A stretch of 64,000 nucleotides of DNA from assembly GCA_041395325.1 (NCBI GenBank), contig JAWLAT010000018.1:36740-100739 (forward strand), read 5' to 3'. Positions within the stretch are counted from its first letter, which is position 1. Each line of letters starts with the position of its first letter. Origin of the DNA: JAWLAT01 sp041395325 (GTDB lineage Bacteria; Pseudomonadota; Gammaproteobacteria; Xanthomonadales; SZUA-5). Positions 18,278-25,689 of the stretch are shown piece by piece. The notes below the pieces were generated by a model. It was not told the DNA's origin and made no database searches. It saw nothing but the letters and a program-made list of their open reading frames with translations. The translations under genes and the position numbers were made by a program.

Positions 18278-18895
18278 ATGCTGCTGATGAGCGGAAGTTT
18301 TGCCCACGGCCTGCCGATCCCGGCGGAGTTCGCCTTTGGACGCCTCGATCCGGAAGCGCCGATGGCGTTGTCGGACAATCGCAACCCGCACCTGGCCTGG
18401 CGCGAGGTGCCTGCAGGCACGCGTTCCTTCGCGTTGTTGTGCGTGGACACCGAGGTGCCGACCGTATTTGACGACGCCAATCAGGCGGGCCGCAGCATTC
18501 CGGCCGATTTGCCGCGGCAGGATTTCATTCACTGGGTGATGATTGATCTGCCCGCCGATCTGCGAGAGATCCCCGCCGGCAGTTGCGCCGATGGCGTGGT
18601 CAAGGGCGGCAATCGCGCACCCAATGGCCCACCGGGCAGTCGGCAGGGCCTGAATGACTATGGTGGCTTCATGGGTGATGGCGACTACTACGGCTATGAC
18701 GGCCCGTGCCCGCCGTGGAATGACGAGCGCGTACATCGCTACGAGTTCCGGCTCTACGCGCTTGATGTCGCTCGGTTGCCGATCGAGAAGTCGGACTTCA
18801 CCGCCAGCGACGTGCTGGCCGCCATCGACGGCCATGTGCTGGCCCAGGCCGAGGTGGTCGGGACCTACACGCTGAATCGTCAGCCGCAGGGCTGA
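18278..18895 (+). CDS. YbhB/YbcL family (PEBP-like) protein
   Basis: The protein has 205 residues in the phosphatidylethanolamine-binding protein fold shared with Raf kinase inhibitor proteins. Visible family marks are NPHLAWREVPAGTRSFALLC, the HWVMIDLP segment, and DYGGFMGDGDYYGYDGPCPP with the anion-binding GPCPP. The start is fixed by an ideal ribosome-binding site, AGGAGGT at 18268-18274, five bases before the ATG. No signal peptide is present, so it is probably cytoplasmic. Function of the bacterial family is unclear. It converges with holC. Confidence 0.9.
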   Translation: MLLMSGSFAHGLPIPAEFAFGRLDPEAPMALSDNRNPHLAWREVPAGTRSFALLCVDTEVPTVFDDANQAGRSIPADLPRQDFIHWVMIDLPADLREIPAGSCADGVVKGGNRAPNGPPGSRQGLNDYGGFMGDGDYYGYDGPCPPWNDERVHRYEFRLYALDVARLPIEKSDFTASDVLAAIDGHVLAQAEVVGTYTLNRQPQG

Positions 18896-18901
18896 GCGCG
18901 A

Positions 18902-19318
18902 TCAGAGCCGTACCAGCTCCGGCTTGATACCTCTGGCCTGATAGGCCCGCCAGCGCTGGCGGGCCTGCTGCTGGCCGGACGGATCGCCGGGGATCAGCTC
19001 CAGAACGCGTTCGGCCGCCGTGGTCACGGCTGCGCTGCGTTGATTGATCACCACTGGCCGTGCGCCCGGGGCATGGGGGGACGGCAGAATCAGCACCGGA
19101 CAGGCCTGATCATCGTCCTGTCCGGAGATCTGGTGGGGGATGAAACTGTCGGCCGGCGTCTCCCACAGGCGTCGGTCCACCAGGGCGGCGGTGGCAGAGT
19201 CATCGACCAGCCAGGCGACCCGCTCGCCGCGCTCATAGCATTGCGACACCAGTCCCAGCAGGCAGGCCTGCGGGTCGTCGGCAAAGCGGGTTTCCGGCTG
19301 GTAGAAGCGAACCTGCAC
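18902..19318 (-). CDS. holC: DNA polymerase III chi subunit
   Basis: The protein has 138 residues, near the E. coli length of 147. It carries the HolC pattern with FYQPE at the start, VSQCYERGERVAWLVDD, LWETPADSFIPHQI, and a closing segment with QARQRWRAYQARGIKPELV. Chi joins the clamp loader, pairs with psi and binds single-strand binding protein at the replication fork. It follows pepA by seven bases on the same strand, the common pepA-holC arrangement of gammaproteobacteria. The usual third gene, valS, is absent here. Confidence 0.92.
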   Translation of the reverse strand: MQVRFYQPETRFADDPQACLLGLVSQCYERGERVAWLVDDSATAALVDRRLWETPADSFIPHQISGQDDDQACPVLILPSPHAPGARPVVINQRSAAVTTAAERVLELIPGDPSGQQQARQRWRAYQARGIKPELVRL

Positions 19319-19325
19319 GCGCGTC

Positions 19326-20795
19326 TCAGGCCTGCTGCGAGAGCCACTCGACCAGCAGACCTACCGGCCGGCCCGTCGCATTGCCCTTGCGGCCGCTGTC
19401 CCAGGCACTGCCGGCGATGTCCAGGTGGGCCCAGCGCAAGCCTTCCGTGAAGCGCGACAGGAAGCAGCCGGCGGTGATGGCGCCGGCCCACTTGCCGCCG
19501 ATGTTGGCCATGTCGGCGAAGCCACTTTCCAGCTGCGACTGGTAGTCGTCCCACAACGGCAGACGCCAGGCGCGGTCGTGACTGTGCTCGCCAGCCTGCA
19601 GCAGCTCGGTGGCCAGTTCCTCGTCATGGCTCATCAAACCCGTGGCGTGCGAACCCAGCGCCACGACGCAGGCGCCGGTCAAAGTGGCGATGTCGATGAT
19701 CGCCGCGGGTTCGAAGCGCCGCGCATAGGTCAGGGCGTCGCAAAGGATCAAGCGGCCTTCGGCGTCGGTGTTGAGCACCTCGACCGTCAGACCGGAGAGC
19801 GTCGTGACCACGTCTGAAGGGCGATAGGAATTGCCGTCCGGCATGTTCTCCACCGCGGCGACCACGCCCACCAGGTTGATCGGCAACTGGAGCCGGTTGA
19901 CCGCTTCCATGACGCCGAAAACCGTGGCCGCACCGCACATGTCGAACTTCATCTCCTCCATGCCCGCTCCGGGCTTGAGCGAGAGGCCGCCGCTGTCGAA
20001 GGTGATGCCCTTGCCGACCAGTACCTGCGGCTTGTGCGACTTGGGCGCGCCCTCGTAGCGCAGCACGATCAGTTTGGGTGGGTTGGCGCTGCCCTGGGCA
20101 ACGGCCAGCAGCGAGCCCATGCCCAGCGACTGCATCTGCGCGCGGTCCAGTACCTCGCAATTCAGATGCGGATGCCGATCGGCCATGTGGCCGGCTTCTT
20201 CGGCCAGATAGGCCGGATTGCAGATGTTCGGCGGCAGATTGCCGAGTTCGCGCGTCACCCGGATACCGGCAGCGATCGCCTCGGCGCGGGCTGGCAGACC
20301 AGCATCGACGTCCTGTGCCGGGACCTGCACCTGCTTCAGCTTCGGGCCTTCCGGGCGGCTCTTGAAGGTGCGGTCGTAGCGATAGCAGCCATGATCAATG
20401 GCCAGCAGAGTCTGCAGCGTGCGCCACTGGCTGTCGCGTCCGGGCACATCGACTTCGCTCAGGTAGACCGCCGCACTCTCGGCCGGCAGCGCACGCAGCT
20501 GCTTGGCCACTTCGCGCACGGCGCGCAGATAACGTGGGGCATCGAACTTCTTCTGTTCGCCCAGGCCCACCACCAGCACGCGCGGGCTTTGCAGGCCGGG
20601 CAGACCGTGCAGCACCGTCACCGCGCCAACACGCGACGGCAAGTCGCCGGATTCCAGCAGCGCCTTCAGTCGACCACCGCAAGCCTCATCGATGGCCGCA
20701 CCGGCGCCGCTGAAGACGCGGTCATCGTAAAGGCCAACGACGACAGCGGCCGTATCGACCTGCTGCGGCCGTTGCTGGGTCAACTGAAATTCCAT
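19326..20795 (-). CDS. pepA: Leucyl aminopeptidase (M17 family)
   Basis: The protein has 489 residues with an N-terminal macro-like domain and a C-terminal peptidase domain. The family marks are GKGITFDSGGLSLKPG near residue 265 (metal ligands), MKFDMCGAA, and NTDAEGRL near residue 340, the M17 signature. It removes N-terminal residues from peptides in the cytoplasm as a hexamer with two metal ions. E. coli PepA also binds DNA as an architectural factor in XerCD recombination and as a repressor. The start at 20795 gives MEFQLTQQRPQQVDTAAVVV with GAGGAG upstream. It is divergent from lptF and precedes holC. Confidence 0.95.
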   Translation of the reverse strand: MEFQLTQQRPQQVDTAAVVVGLYDDRVFSGAGAAIDEACGGRLKALLESGDLPSRVGAVTVLHGLPGLQSPRVLVVGLGEQKKFDAPRYLRAVREVAKQLRALPAESAAVYLSEVDVPGRDSQWRTLQTLLAIDHGCYRYDRTFKSRPEGPKLKQVQVPAQDVDAGLPARAEAIAAGIRVTRELGNLPPNICNPAYLAEEAGHMADRHPHLNCEVLDRAQMQSLGMGSLLAVAQGSANPPKLIVLRYEGAPKSHKPQVLVGKGITFDSGGLSLKPGAGMEEMKFDMCGAATVFGVMEAVNRLQLPINLVGVVAAVENMPDGNSYRPSDVVTTLSGLTVEVLNTDAEGRLILCDALTYARRFEPAAIIDIATLTGACVVALGSHATGLMSHDEELATELLQAGEHSHDRAWRLPLWDDYQSQLESGFADMANIGGKWAGAITAGCFLSRFTEGLRWAHLDIAGSAWDSGRKGNATGRPVGLLVEWLSQQA

Positions 20796-20916
20796 GGTCA
20801 GCACTCCTCGCTGGGCATTGGGGACAGGATGGAAAGCGGCCGTGGGACAGCCGGCAGTCAAGCCTTGCAGTGTACCCTACGCCGCCCTTGTCGCCTTTTC
20901 CGGACGCCTCCTGCGC

Positions 20917-22023
20917 ATGCGCGCCCGTATCGCCGATCGCTACCTCAGCCGGGAAATCTGGAGCGCTTTCAGTGGCGTGGCGATCCTGCTCGTGCTGGTC
21001 ACCTTCGGTGGTCTGCTGACCGATGTGCTGAACAAGGTGTCGCGCGGCCGCATCCCGGCCGAACTGGTGCTCAATCAGTTGCTGTTGCGCATCCCGCTGG
21101 CATTGAGCCTGCTGTTGCCGCTGGCCGGCTTCGTCGCCGTGATGCTGGCCTTCGGTCGGCTCTATCGGGACAGCGAGATGGCGGTGCTGGCGGCCGCTGG
21201 CTATGGCGCCCGGCGGCAACTGCGGGTGGTCTTCAATTTCGGGCTGTTCATTGCCGCCGCGCTGTTGGCGCTGGGGCTGTACCTGGTGCCCTCGGCGGCG
21301 CTGGAAGCCCAGCGGCAGATCGATGAGGTACGTCAGCGCACGCCGGTGACCGGGCTGGAGGCGGGACGCTTTGTTGATCTGCCCGATGGCGGCGGTGTGG
21401 TGTTTCTGGGTGAGTACGACGGTGAGGCGAATCGCTTCGCCGAGCTGATCCTGGTCCGCGACAGTGACGGTCAGGTCGAGTGGCTGGCGTCCGATGCCGG
21501 CCAGCTGATTCCCACCGAACTCGATCAGCCGTTGCGCTTTCAACTGGCCGCTGGCGAACGTACGACCGTCGATGTGGAACAGCGCCGGGTGCTGCGGGTC
21601 AGCTATGAGGAGGCCATGCTGACGGTGCCGCGGGTCGAGCGGCAGGCCGACGAAGAAGGGATGGATCGTCGCTCGACGCTGGCGCTGTTGTCGGACGACT
21701 CACGCCGTGCCCAGGTCGAACTGGATACCCGGCTGGCGCCCGCCGCCGCTGCCTTCCTGCTGGTGCTGATGGCACCGTTGCTGGCGCGCTCGGCGCCGCG
21801 ACAGGCCCGCTATGACCGGATCGTCATCGCCGTGCTGCTGTACCTGGCCTACAGCAATCTGCAGGGTCTGGCGCGGACCTGGTACGAACTGGAGGTCACA
21901 CCGTCGGCGCTGGGCCCGCACTGGGTCCACGGCGTCTTGCTGTTGCTGGTGATCGCGGCCTGGCTGCCGGTGTGGTGGCAGGCCCGCCGCGAAAGGCGCC
22001 TGCTGAGCGGGTTGCGCCGATGA
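20917..22023 (+). CDS. lptF: LPS export ABC transporter permease
   Basis: The protein has 368 residues of the YjgP/YjgQ family. Three N-terminal membrane helices (the first covers SAFSGVAILLVLVTFGGLL), a periplasmic beta-jellyroll domain from about residue 135 to 270, and three C-terminal helices are visible. The lead-in MRARIADRYLSREIW is typical of LptF. With LptG and the ATPase LptB it extracts lipopolysaccharide from the inner membrane and feeds the LptC-A-DE bridge. It overlaps lptG by four bases. The ATG at 20917 is chosen because the upstream extension is not protein-like and crosses into the pepA promoter region. Confidence 0.93.
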   Translation: MRARIADRYLSREIWSAFSGVAILLVLVTFGGLLTDVLNKVSRGRIPAELVLNQLLLRIPLALSLLLPLAGFVAVMLAFGRLYRDSEMAVLAAAGYGARRQLRVVFNFGLFIAAALLALGLYLVPSAALEAQRQIDEVRQRTPVTGLEAGRFVDLPDGGGVVFLGEYDGEANRFAELILVRDSDGQVEWLASDAGQLIPTELDQPLRFQLAAGERTTVDVEQRRVLRVSYEEAMLTVPRVERQADEEGMDRRSTLALLSDDSRRAQVELDTRLAPAAAAFLLVLMAPLLARSAPRQARYDRIVIAVLLYLAYSNLQGLARTWYELEVTPSALGPHWVHGVLLLLVIAAWLPVWWQARRERRLLSGLRR

Positions 22024-23093
22024 TGGTCTTGCTGCGCCTGATCTGGCGTTCGGTGCTGCCCGCCGTGCTGATCGCCTGGGTTGCCTTCGTGGCGATCGAC
22101 CTGGTGCTGGTGCTGCTCAGCGATGTCGACGAGATCGGCATCGGCGCCTTTGACCTGACCACAATGGTGACCAGCAAACTGCTCAGCCTGCCGCGCCGGG
22201 CGCACGATCAGTTTTTTGCTGCCGCCACCGTCGGTCTGCTCGCCGGACTCGGTGGTCTGGCCGCCAGCAGTCAGCTGATTGCCCTGCAGGCGGCCGCCGC
22301 CTCGCGCTGGCGCATCGCCATGGCCAGCCTCAGTGTGATTGGCGTGTTGCTGCTGGTCGTCGTTGCGCTGGGGCAATGGGCCGGCCCGGCCGGTGATCGC
22401 TACGCCACGTCAATGGTCAACTACGCCAAGAGCAGCGGCAGCGCGATCGCCCGAGATGGCCTGTGGCTGAAGGAGCAGAGCGCGATCTGGAACGCCCGCC
22501 AGCTCTACACCCCGCCGGCGGGTGAGGTCGAGCTGTGGCAGGTCCAGCGGCTGCAGTTCGACGCCGAGCATCGGCTGCGGCGTGTCGACCGGGCTGCGCG
22601 CGCCGTGCATCGTGACGATCACTGGTGGCTGCTGGAAGGGCAGACCCTGCAGCTGGTCGACACGCGCGTCGAGCACACCGAATTCAGCGAACTGCAGCTG
22701 GACTCACAGCTCGACCCTGGCCAGATCGCCGCCCAGGTGATTCGTCCGCGCCAGCAATCGGTCACCGAGCTCTATCGCACCCTGCAGTACGCCCAGGCCA
22801 ACGGGCTGGACGCGCGGCTGTTCGAGTCGGCGCTCTGGTACAAGCTCAGCTATCCGGTGGTGGTGCTGTCACTGTGTCTGGCCGGCCTGCCCTTCGCCTT
22901 CGGCAGCCTCCGCAGCGGTGGCATGGGCAAGCGCGTGTTCCTCGGCATGGCGCTGGCGATCACCTTCTTCTTCCTGCACCGTGCCGCGATCAACTACGTC
23001 GAGACCAAGGGTCTGAACCTGCCGCTGGTCTATTTCCTGCCGCCACTGCTGGTGGCGGCATGGGGTGTGCGTCGGCTCGATCGGGTGAGTTGA
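22020..23093 (+). CDS. lptG: LPS export ABC transporter permease
   Basis: The protein has 357 residues, with the same fold as LptF and two times three helices around a periplasmic jellyroll domain. The start is MMVLLRLIWRSVLPAVLIAW, and the C-terminal helices include VVLSLCLAGLPFAFGSLRSG, where the loop before the next helix contacts LptB. The ATG at 22020 overlaps the lptF stop, showing tight coupling of the heterodimer partners. A TCAGCCC-type repeat element begins directly after its stop codon. Confidence 0.93.
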   Translation: MMVLLRLIWRSVLPAVLIAWVAFVAIDLVLVLLSDVDEIGIGAFDLTTMVTSKLLSLPRRAHDQFFAAATVGLLAGLGGLAASSQLIALQAAAASRWRIAMASLSVIGVLLLVVVALGQWAGPAGDRYATSMVNYAKSSGSAIARDGLWLKEQSAIWNARQLYTPPAGEVELWQVQRLQFDAEHRLRRVDRAARAVHRDDHWWLLEGQTLQLVDTRVEHTEFSELQLDSQLDPGQIAAQVIRPRQQSVTELYRTLQYAQANGLDARLFESALWYKLSYPVVVLSLCLAGLPFAFGSLRSGGMGKRVFLGMALAITFFFLHRAAINYVETKGLNLPLVYFLPPLLVAAWGVRRLDRVS

Positions 23094-23258
23094 GGTCCAG
23101 GGCTGAGGGTTCAGGGGCGAAGTTGACATCGGCCTGATGGCCGAGCGTGGCGTCGCTGGCTCCGAACGCCAACCGCGTTCGCCACTTCTTTGGTTCGGGT
23201 CAAGCTCCGGTAGGGCGTGTAGCTTTCCCTGACCCCTGACCCCTGACCCCTGACCCCT
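23094..23258. repeat. TCAGCCC-type inverted repeat element (lptG-xerD)
   Basis: A left arm at 23094-23117 (GGTCCAGGGCTGAGGGTTCA and on) faces a right arm at 23227-23257 made of four tandem CCCTGAC-type heptads. The element occupies almost the whole space between the convergent lptG and xerD genes, so it may act as a bidirectional transcription terminator. The central 110 bases are unlike those of the other copies. Confidence 0.7.
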
Positions 23259-23264
23259 ATTCCT

Positions 23265-24161
23265 CTACCCTCGGGGATGATGCTTCTCATGCAAACGCTT
23301 GAGCCCTTCTCGTGCCACCAGCGTGTAGATCTGCGTGGTCGACAGATCGCTGTGGCCGAGCAGCAACTGCACCACGCGCAGGTCGGCGCCGTGGTTGAGC
23401 AGGTGGGTGGCGAAGGAATGCCGCAGGCTGTGTGGTGACAGGCTTTGCCGTACGCCGGCCTGCAGCGCATAGCGTTTGATCAGTGCCCAGAAGGCCTGCC
23501 GCGTCATCGGTCCGCCACGTTGGGTGACGAACAGGGCCGGACTGCTGCGTCCGGCCAGCAGTTCGCCGCGAGCGTCAGCCAGATAGCCTTCAATCCAGTG
23601 CTGGGCCTCGTCTCCCAGCGGTACCAGGCGCTCCTTGCGGCCCTTGCCAAAGATGCGCACGACCCCTTGCGCCAGGCTCAGCGCGGCTGTGGGCAGGCCG
23701 ACCAGCTCACTGACCCGCAGACCGCTGGCGTAGAGCAGCTCCAGCATCGCCTTGTCCCGCTGGCCCAGCGCAGTGGTCCGATCCGGTGCCGCCAACAACG
23801 CCTCGACTTCGGCTTCGGTCAGCGCCTTGGGCAATGCGCGTGGCAGTCGTGGCGGGCTCAGGTCGGCGGCGGGGTCGGACTGGCCAGGATGCTCGCGCAC
23901 CCACCAGGCGTAGAACTGGCGCAGCGTCGATACCAGCCGCGCAGCCGAGCGTGGCTTGACGCCGGCACTCATGCGGGCGGCCAGATAGGCCAGCAGATCG
24001 GCCTGCGTGGCAGACTCCAGGCTTTGTTGGCGGCTGCGCAGCCACACCTGCAGGCCTCGCAGATCGGCGCCGTAGCTGGACAATGTCGCCCGAGTCAAAC
24101 CCCGCTCGGCCCAGATCTGGTCGAGAAAGCGGCTGATCAGGGCTGGGGGGTCGATCGCCAT
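23265..24161 (-). CDS. xerD: Site-specific tyrosine recombinase XerD
   Basis: The protein has 298 residues, the E. coli XerD length. An N-terminal SAM-like core-binding domain is followed by the catalytic domain. The catalytic residues are Arg in SGLRVSEL, Lys in GKGRKERLVP, His and Arg in HSLRHSFATHLL, His in GHSDLSTTQIY, and the nucleophilic Tyr in the same stretch. With XerC it resolves chromosome dimers at dif under FtsK control. RFLDQIWAERGLTRATLSSY at the start favours XerD over XerC. It converges with lptG. Confidence 0.93.
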   Translation of the reverse strand: MAIDPPALISRFLDQIWAERGLTRATLSSYGADLRGLQVWLRSRQQSLESATQADLLAYLAARMSAGVKPRSAARLVSTLRQFYAWWVREHPGQSDPAADLSPPRLPRALPKALTEAEVEALLAAPDRTTALGQRDKAMLELLYASGLRVSELVGLPTAALSLAQGVVRIFGKGRKERLVPLGDEAQHWIEGYLADARGELLAGRSSPALFVTQRGGPMTRQAFWALIKRYALQAGVRQSLSPHSLRHSFATHLLNHGADLRVVQLLLGHSDLSTTQIYTLVAREGLKRLHEKHHPRG

Positions 24162-24235
24162 ACCAGGCTCCGTTCAAGGGATGCTCGCCCACCGGCTGGC
24201 ACCAGCCGATTTGGTCACTGGCGTACCATAGCCCG

Positions 24236-24658
24236 ATGCTCGACTCTCGACATGCTCCCCTGTGGCGACGTCTGTTGGCTTGGGTCTACGACGCATTGGT
24301 CGCGCTCGCCATCGCCTTCGTCGGATCCTTCGCAGTGCTTCCACTGACGGGCGGACGCGCCGTGCCGGCCGGCAATCATCTCTACCAGCTCTGGCTGCTG
24401 TTGCTACTGGCGGCCTACTTCTGGCTGAGCTGGCGCTTCGGAGGTCAAACGCTGGGCATGCGTGCCTGGCGTTTGCGGGTGACAGCAGCCGATGGTGGTC
24501 GGCCGAGTTCAGGGGCGCTGTGCTGGCGACTGCTTTTTGGTGGTCTGCTCGGATTGCCGCTCGTGGGCTATCTCAGCAGTCTGGTGCGCAGCGATCGGCA
24601 AGCGTTACATGATCTGGCCTCCCGAACGGCCACTCGGCTGCTGGCGACAGCTGGCTGA
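24236..24658 (+). CDS. RDD family membrane protein
   Basis: The protein has 140 residues with three or four membrane helices. The RDD-type marks are RRLLAWVYDALVALAIAF near the start (Arg and Asp in the first helix) and FGGQTLGMRAWRLRV, with a closing DRQALHDLASRTATRLL. RDD proteins sit in the inner membrane; most are uncharacterised and some are linked to ion exchange. It is divergent from xerD and lies upstream of dsbC. Confidence 0.85.
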   Translation: MLDSRHAPLWRRLLAWVYDALVALAIAFVGSFAVLPLTGGRAVPAGNHLYQLWLLLLLAAYFWLSWRFGGQTLGMRAWRLRVTAADGGRPSSGALCWRLLFGGLLGLPLVGYLSSLVRSDRQALHDLASRTATRLLATAG

Positions 24659-24666
24659 AAAGCTCG

Positions 24667-24694
24667 GGAACTTTCCGAAATTCTCTCGGTCAAC
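24667..24694 (+). promoter_or_regulatory. Candidate sigma-E-type promoter of dsbC
   Basis: GGAACTT at 24667-24673 matches the -35 element of RpoE-type promoters. It is followed after 16 bases by TCAAC at 24690-24694, close to the TCAAA/TCTGA -10 class. The element lies about 136 bases upstream of dsbC. Periplasmic folding factors including dsbC are known members of the E. coli sigma-E regulon, which fits. The same heptamer also occurs by chance inside genes here (for example near 36185, 38718 and 49371), so this is a prediction. Confidence 0.45.
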
Positions 24695-24829
24695 CTCGCC
24701 CAGCCTGCGTTTTCGCGTTGCCTCGTGCGTTCGTCGGGGCGCAGGTCCGGAGACTGTCAGCGGTCGCGACAGCATTCGGATCACCGGGTACTGGAGTACC
24801 TGCCCTTGCCAAGACGGAGTAGACAATTG

Positions 24830-25561
24830 ATGGACAAGCGTTGGATCCACGCAACGATGGCGCTGTTGGCGCTGGCAGGTTCGGCCGCCTGGGCCGACAA
24901 GGAGAAGGCCACTGCGGCCATCAAGACGCTGGTGCCCGATGTGTCGGTGGATCAGGTACAGAGCGCGCCGTTGCCTGGTTTTCAGGAAGTGATCGTCAAC
25001 GGCAACATCATCTATGTCAGTGACGACGGCAAGTACCTGATGCAAGGCATGTTGTACGACATCGAGAATCGTCGCGACCTGACCGAGGCACGCAAGGCCG
25101 GCATTCGTGAAACGGCGATGGCGGCGGCCCCGGTGGCCGAGCGCATCATCTTCCCGGCGAAAAACAAGAAGCACACGGTGGCGGTGTTCACCGACATCGA
25201 CTGTGGCTTCTGTCGCCGCCTGCATCAGGAAATCGAGACCTACACCGAGCAGGGTATCGAGATCCAGTATCTGCTATTCCCTCGCGCTGGCACCGGATCG
25301 GACTCCTTCCGCAAGGCCGTGGCGGTGTGGTGCGACAAGGATCAGAAGAACGCCTTGACTCACGCCAAGAATGGCGAGGACCCGGGCAATGCCACCTGCA
25401 CCAATCCCATTGAGGCGCAGTTCCAGCTTGGGCAGCGGGTTGGCGTGACCGGTACGCCAACGCTGATTTTCGAAGACGGCAGCATCCAGCCTGGCTATCT
25501 GACGGCCGAACAGATGCTGCAGCGTCTGGAGCGCGTGGAGGCCAACGTCGCCGCGCGTTGA
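24830..25561 (+). CDS. dsbC: Periplasmic thiol:disulfide interchange protein DsbC
   Basis: The protein has 243 residues with a Sec signal peptide (MALLALAGSAAWADK), an N-terminal dimerisation domain around VIVNGNIIYVSDDGKYLMQG, and a thioredoxin-fold domain with active site CGFC at residues 125-128. The cis-proline loop is GVTGTPTLIF. A second Cys pair (VWCDK and NATCTN) fits the structural disulfide of DsbC. It isomerises wrong disulfides in exported proteins, such as the Cys-rich metalloprotease and other T2SS cargo. The ATG at 24830 follows GGAG. Confidence 0.93.
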   Translation: MDKRWIHATMALLALAGSAAWADKEKATAAIKTLVPDVSVDQVQSAPLPGFQEVIVNGNIIYVSDDGKYLMQGMLYDIENRRDLTEARKAGIRETAMAAAPVAERIIFPAKNKKHTVAVFTDIDCGFCRRLHQEIETYTEQGIEIQYLLFPRAGTGSDSFRKAVAVWCDKDQKNALTHAKNGEDPGNATCTNPIEAQFQLGQRVGVTGTPTLIFEDGSIQPGYLTAEQMLQRLERVEANVAAR

Positions 25562-25689
25562 TTGATCGAACCGGAGTCGGCCTTGTGCCGACTCCGGCCC
25601 GTTCCACGTTGACCAACGCCGCCGAGTGCGCGCCTGCCGGGGCAAGCTCTGGCATCCTTGCAGCCCCCCAGATTCGCCGCCGCCCGTCG

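Noticed and set aside
23227..23258. Tandem CCCTGAC heptads considered as a CRISPR or VNTR array
   Set aside because: There are no spacers between units and no cas genes; the units pair with an opposite arm, so an inverted element fits better.
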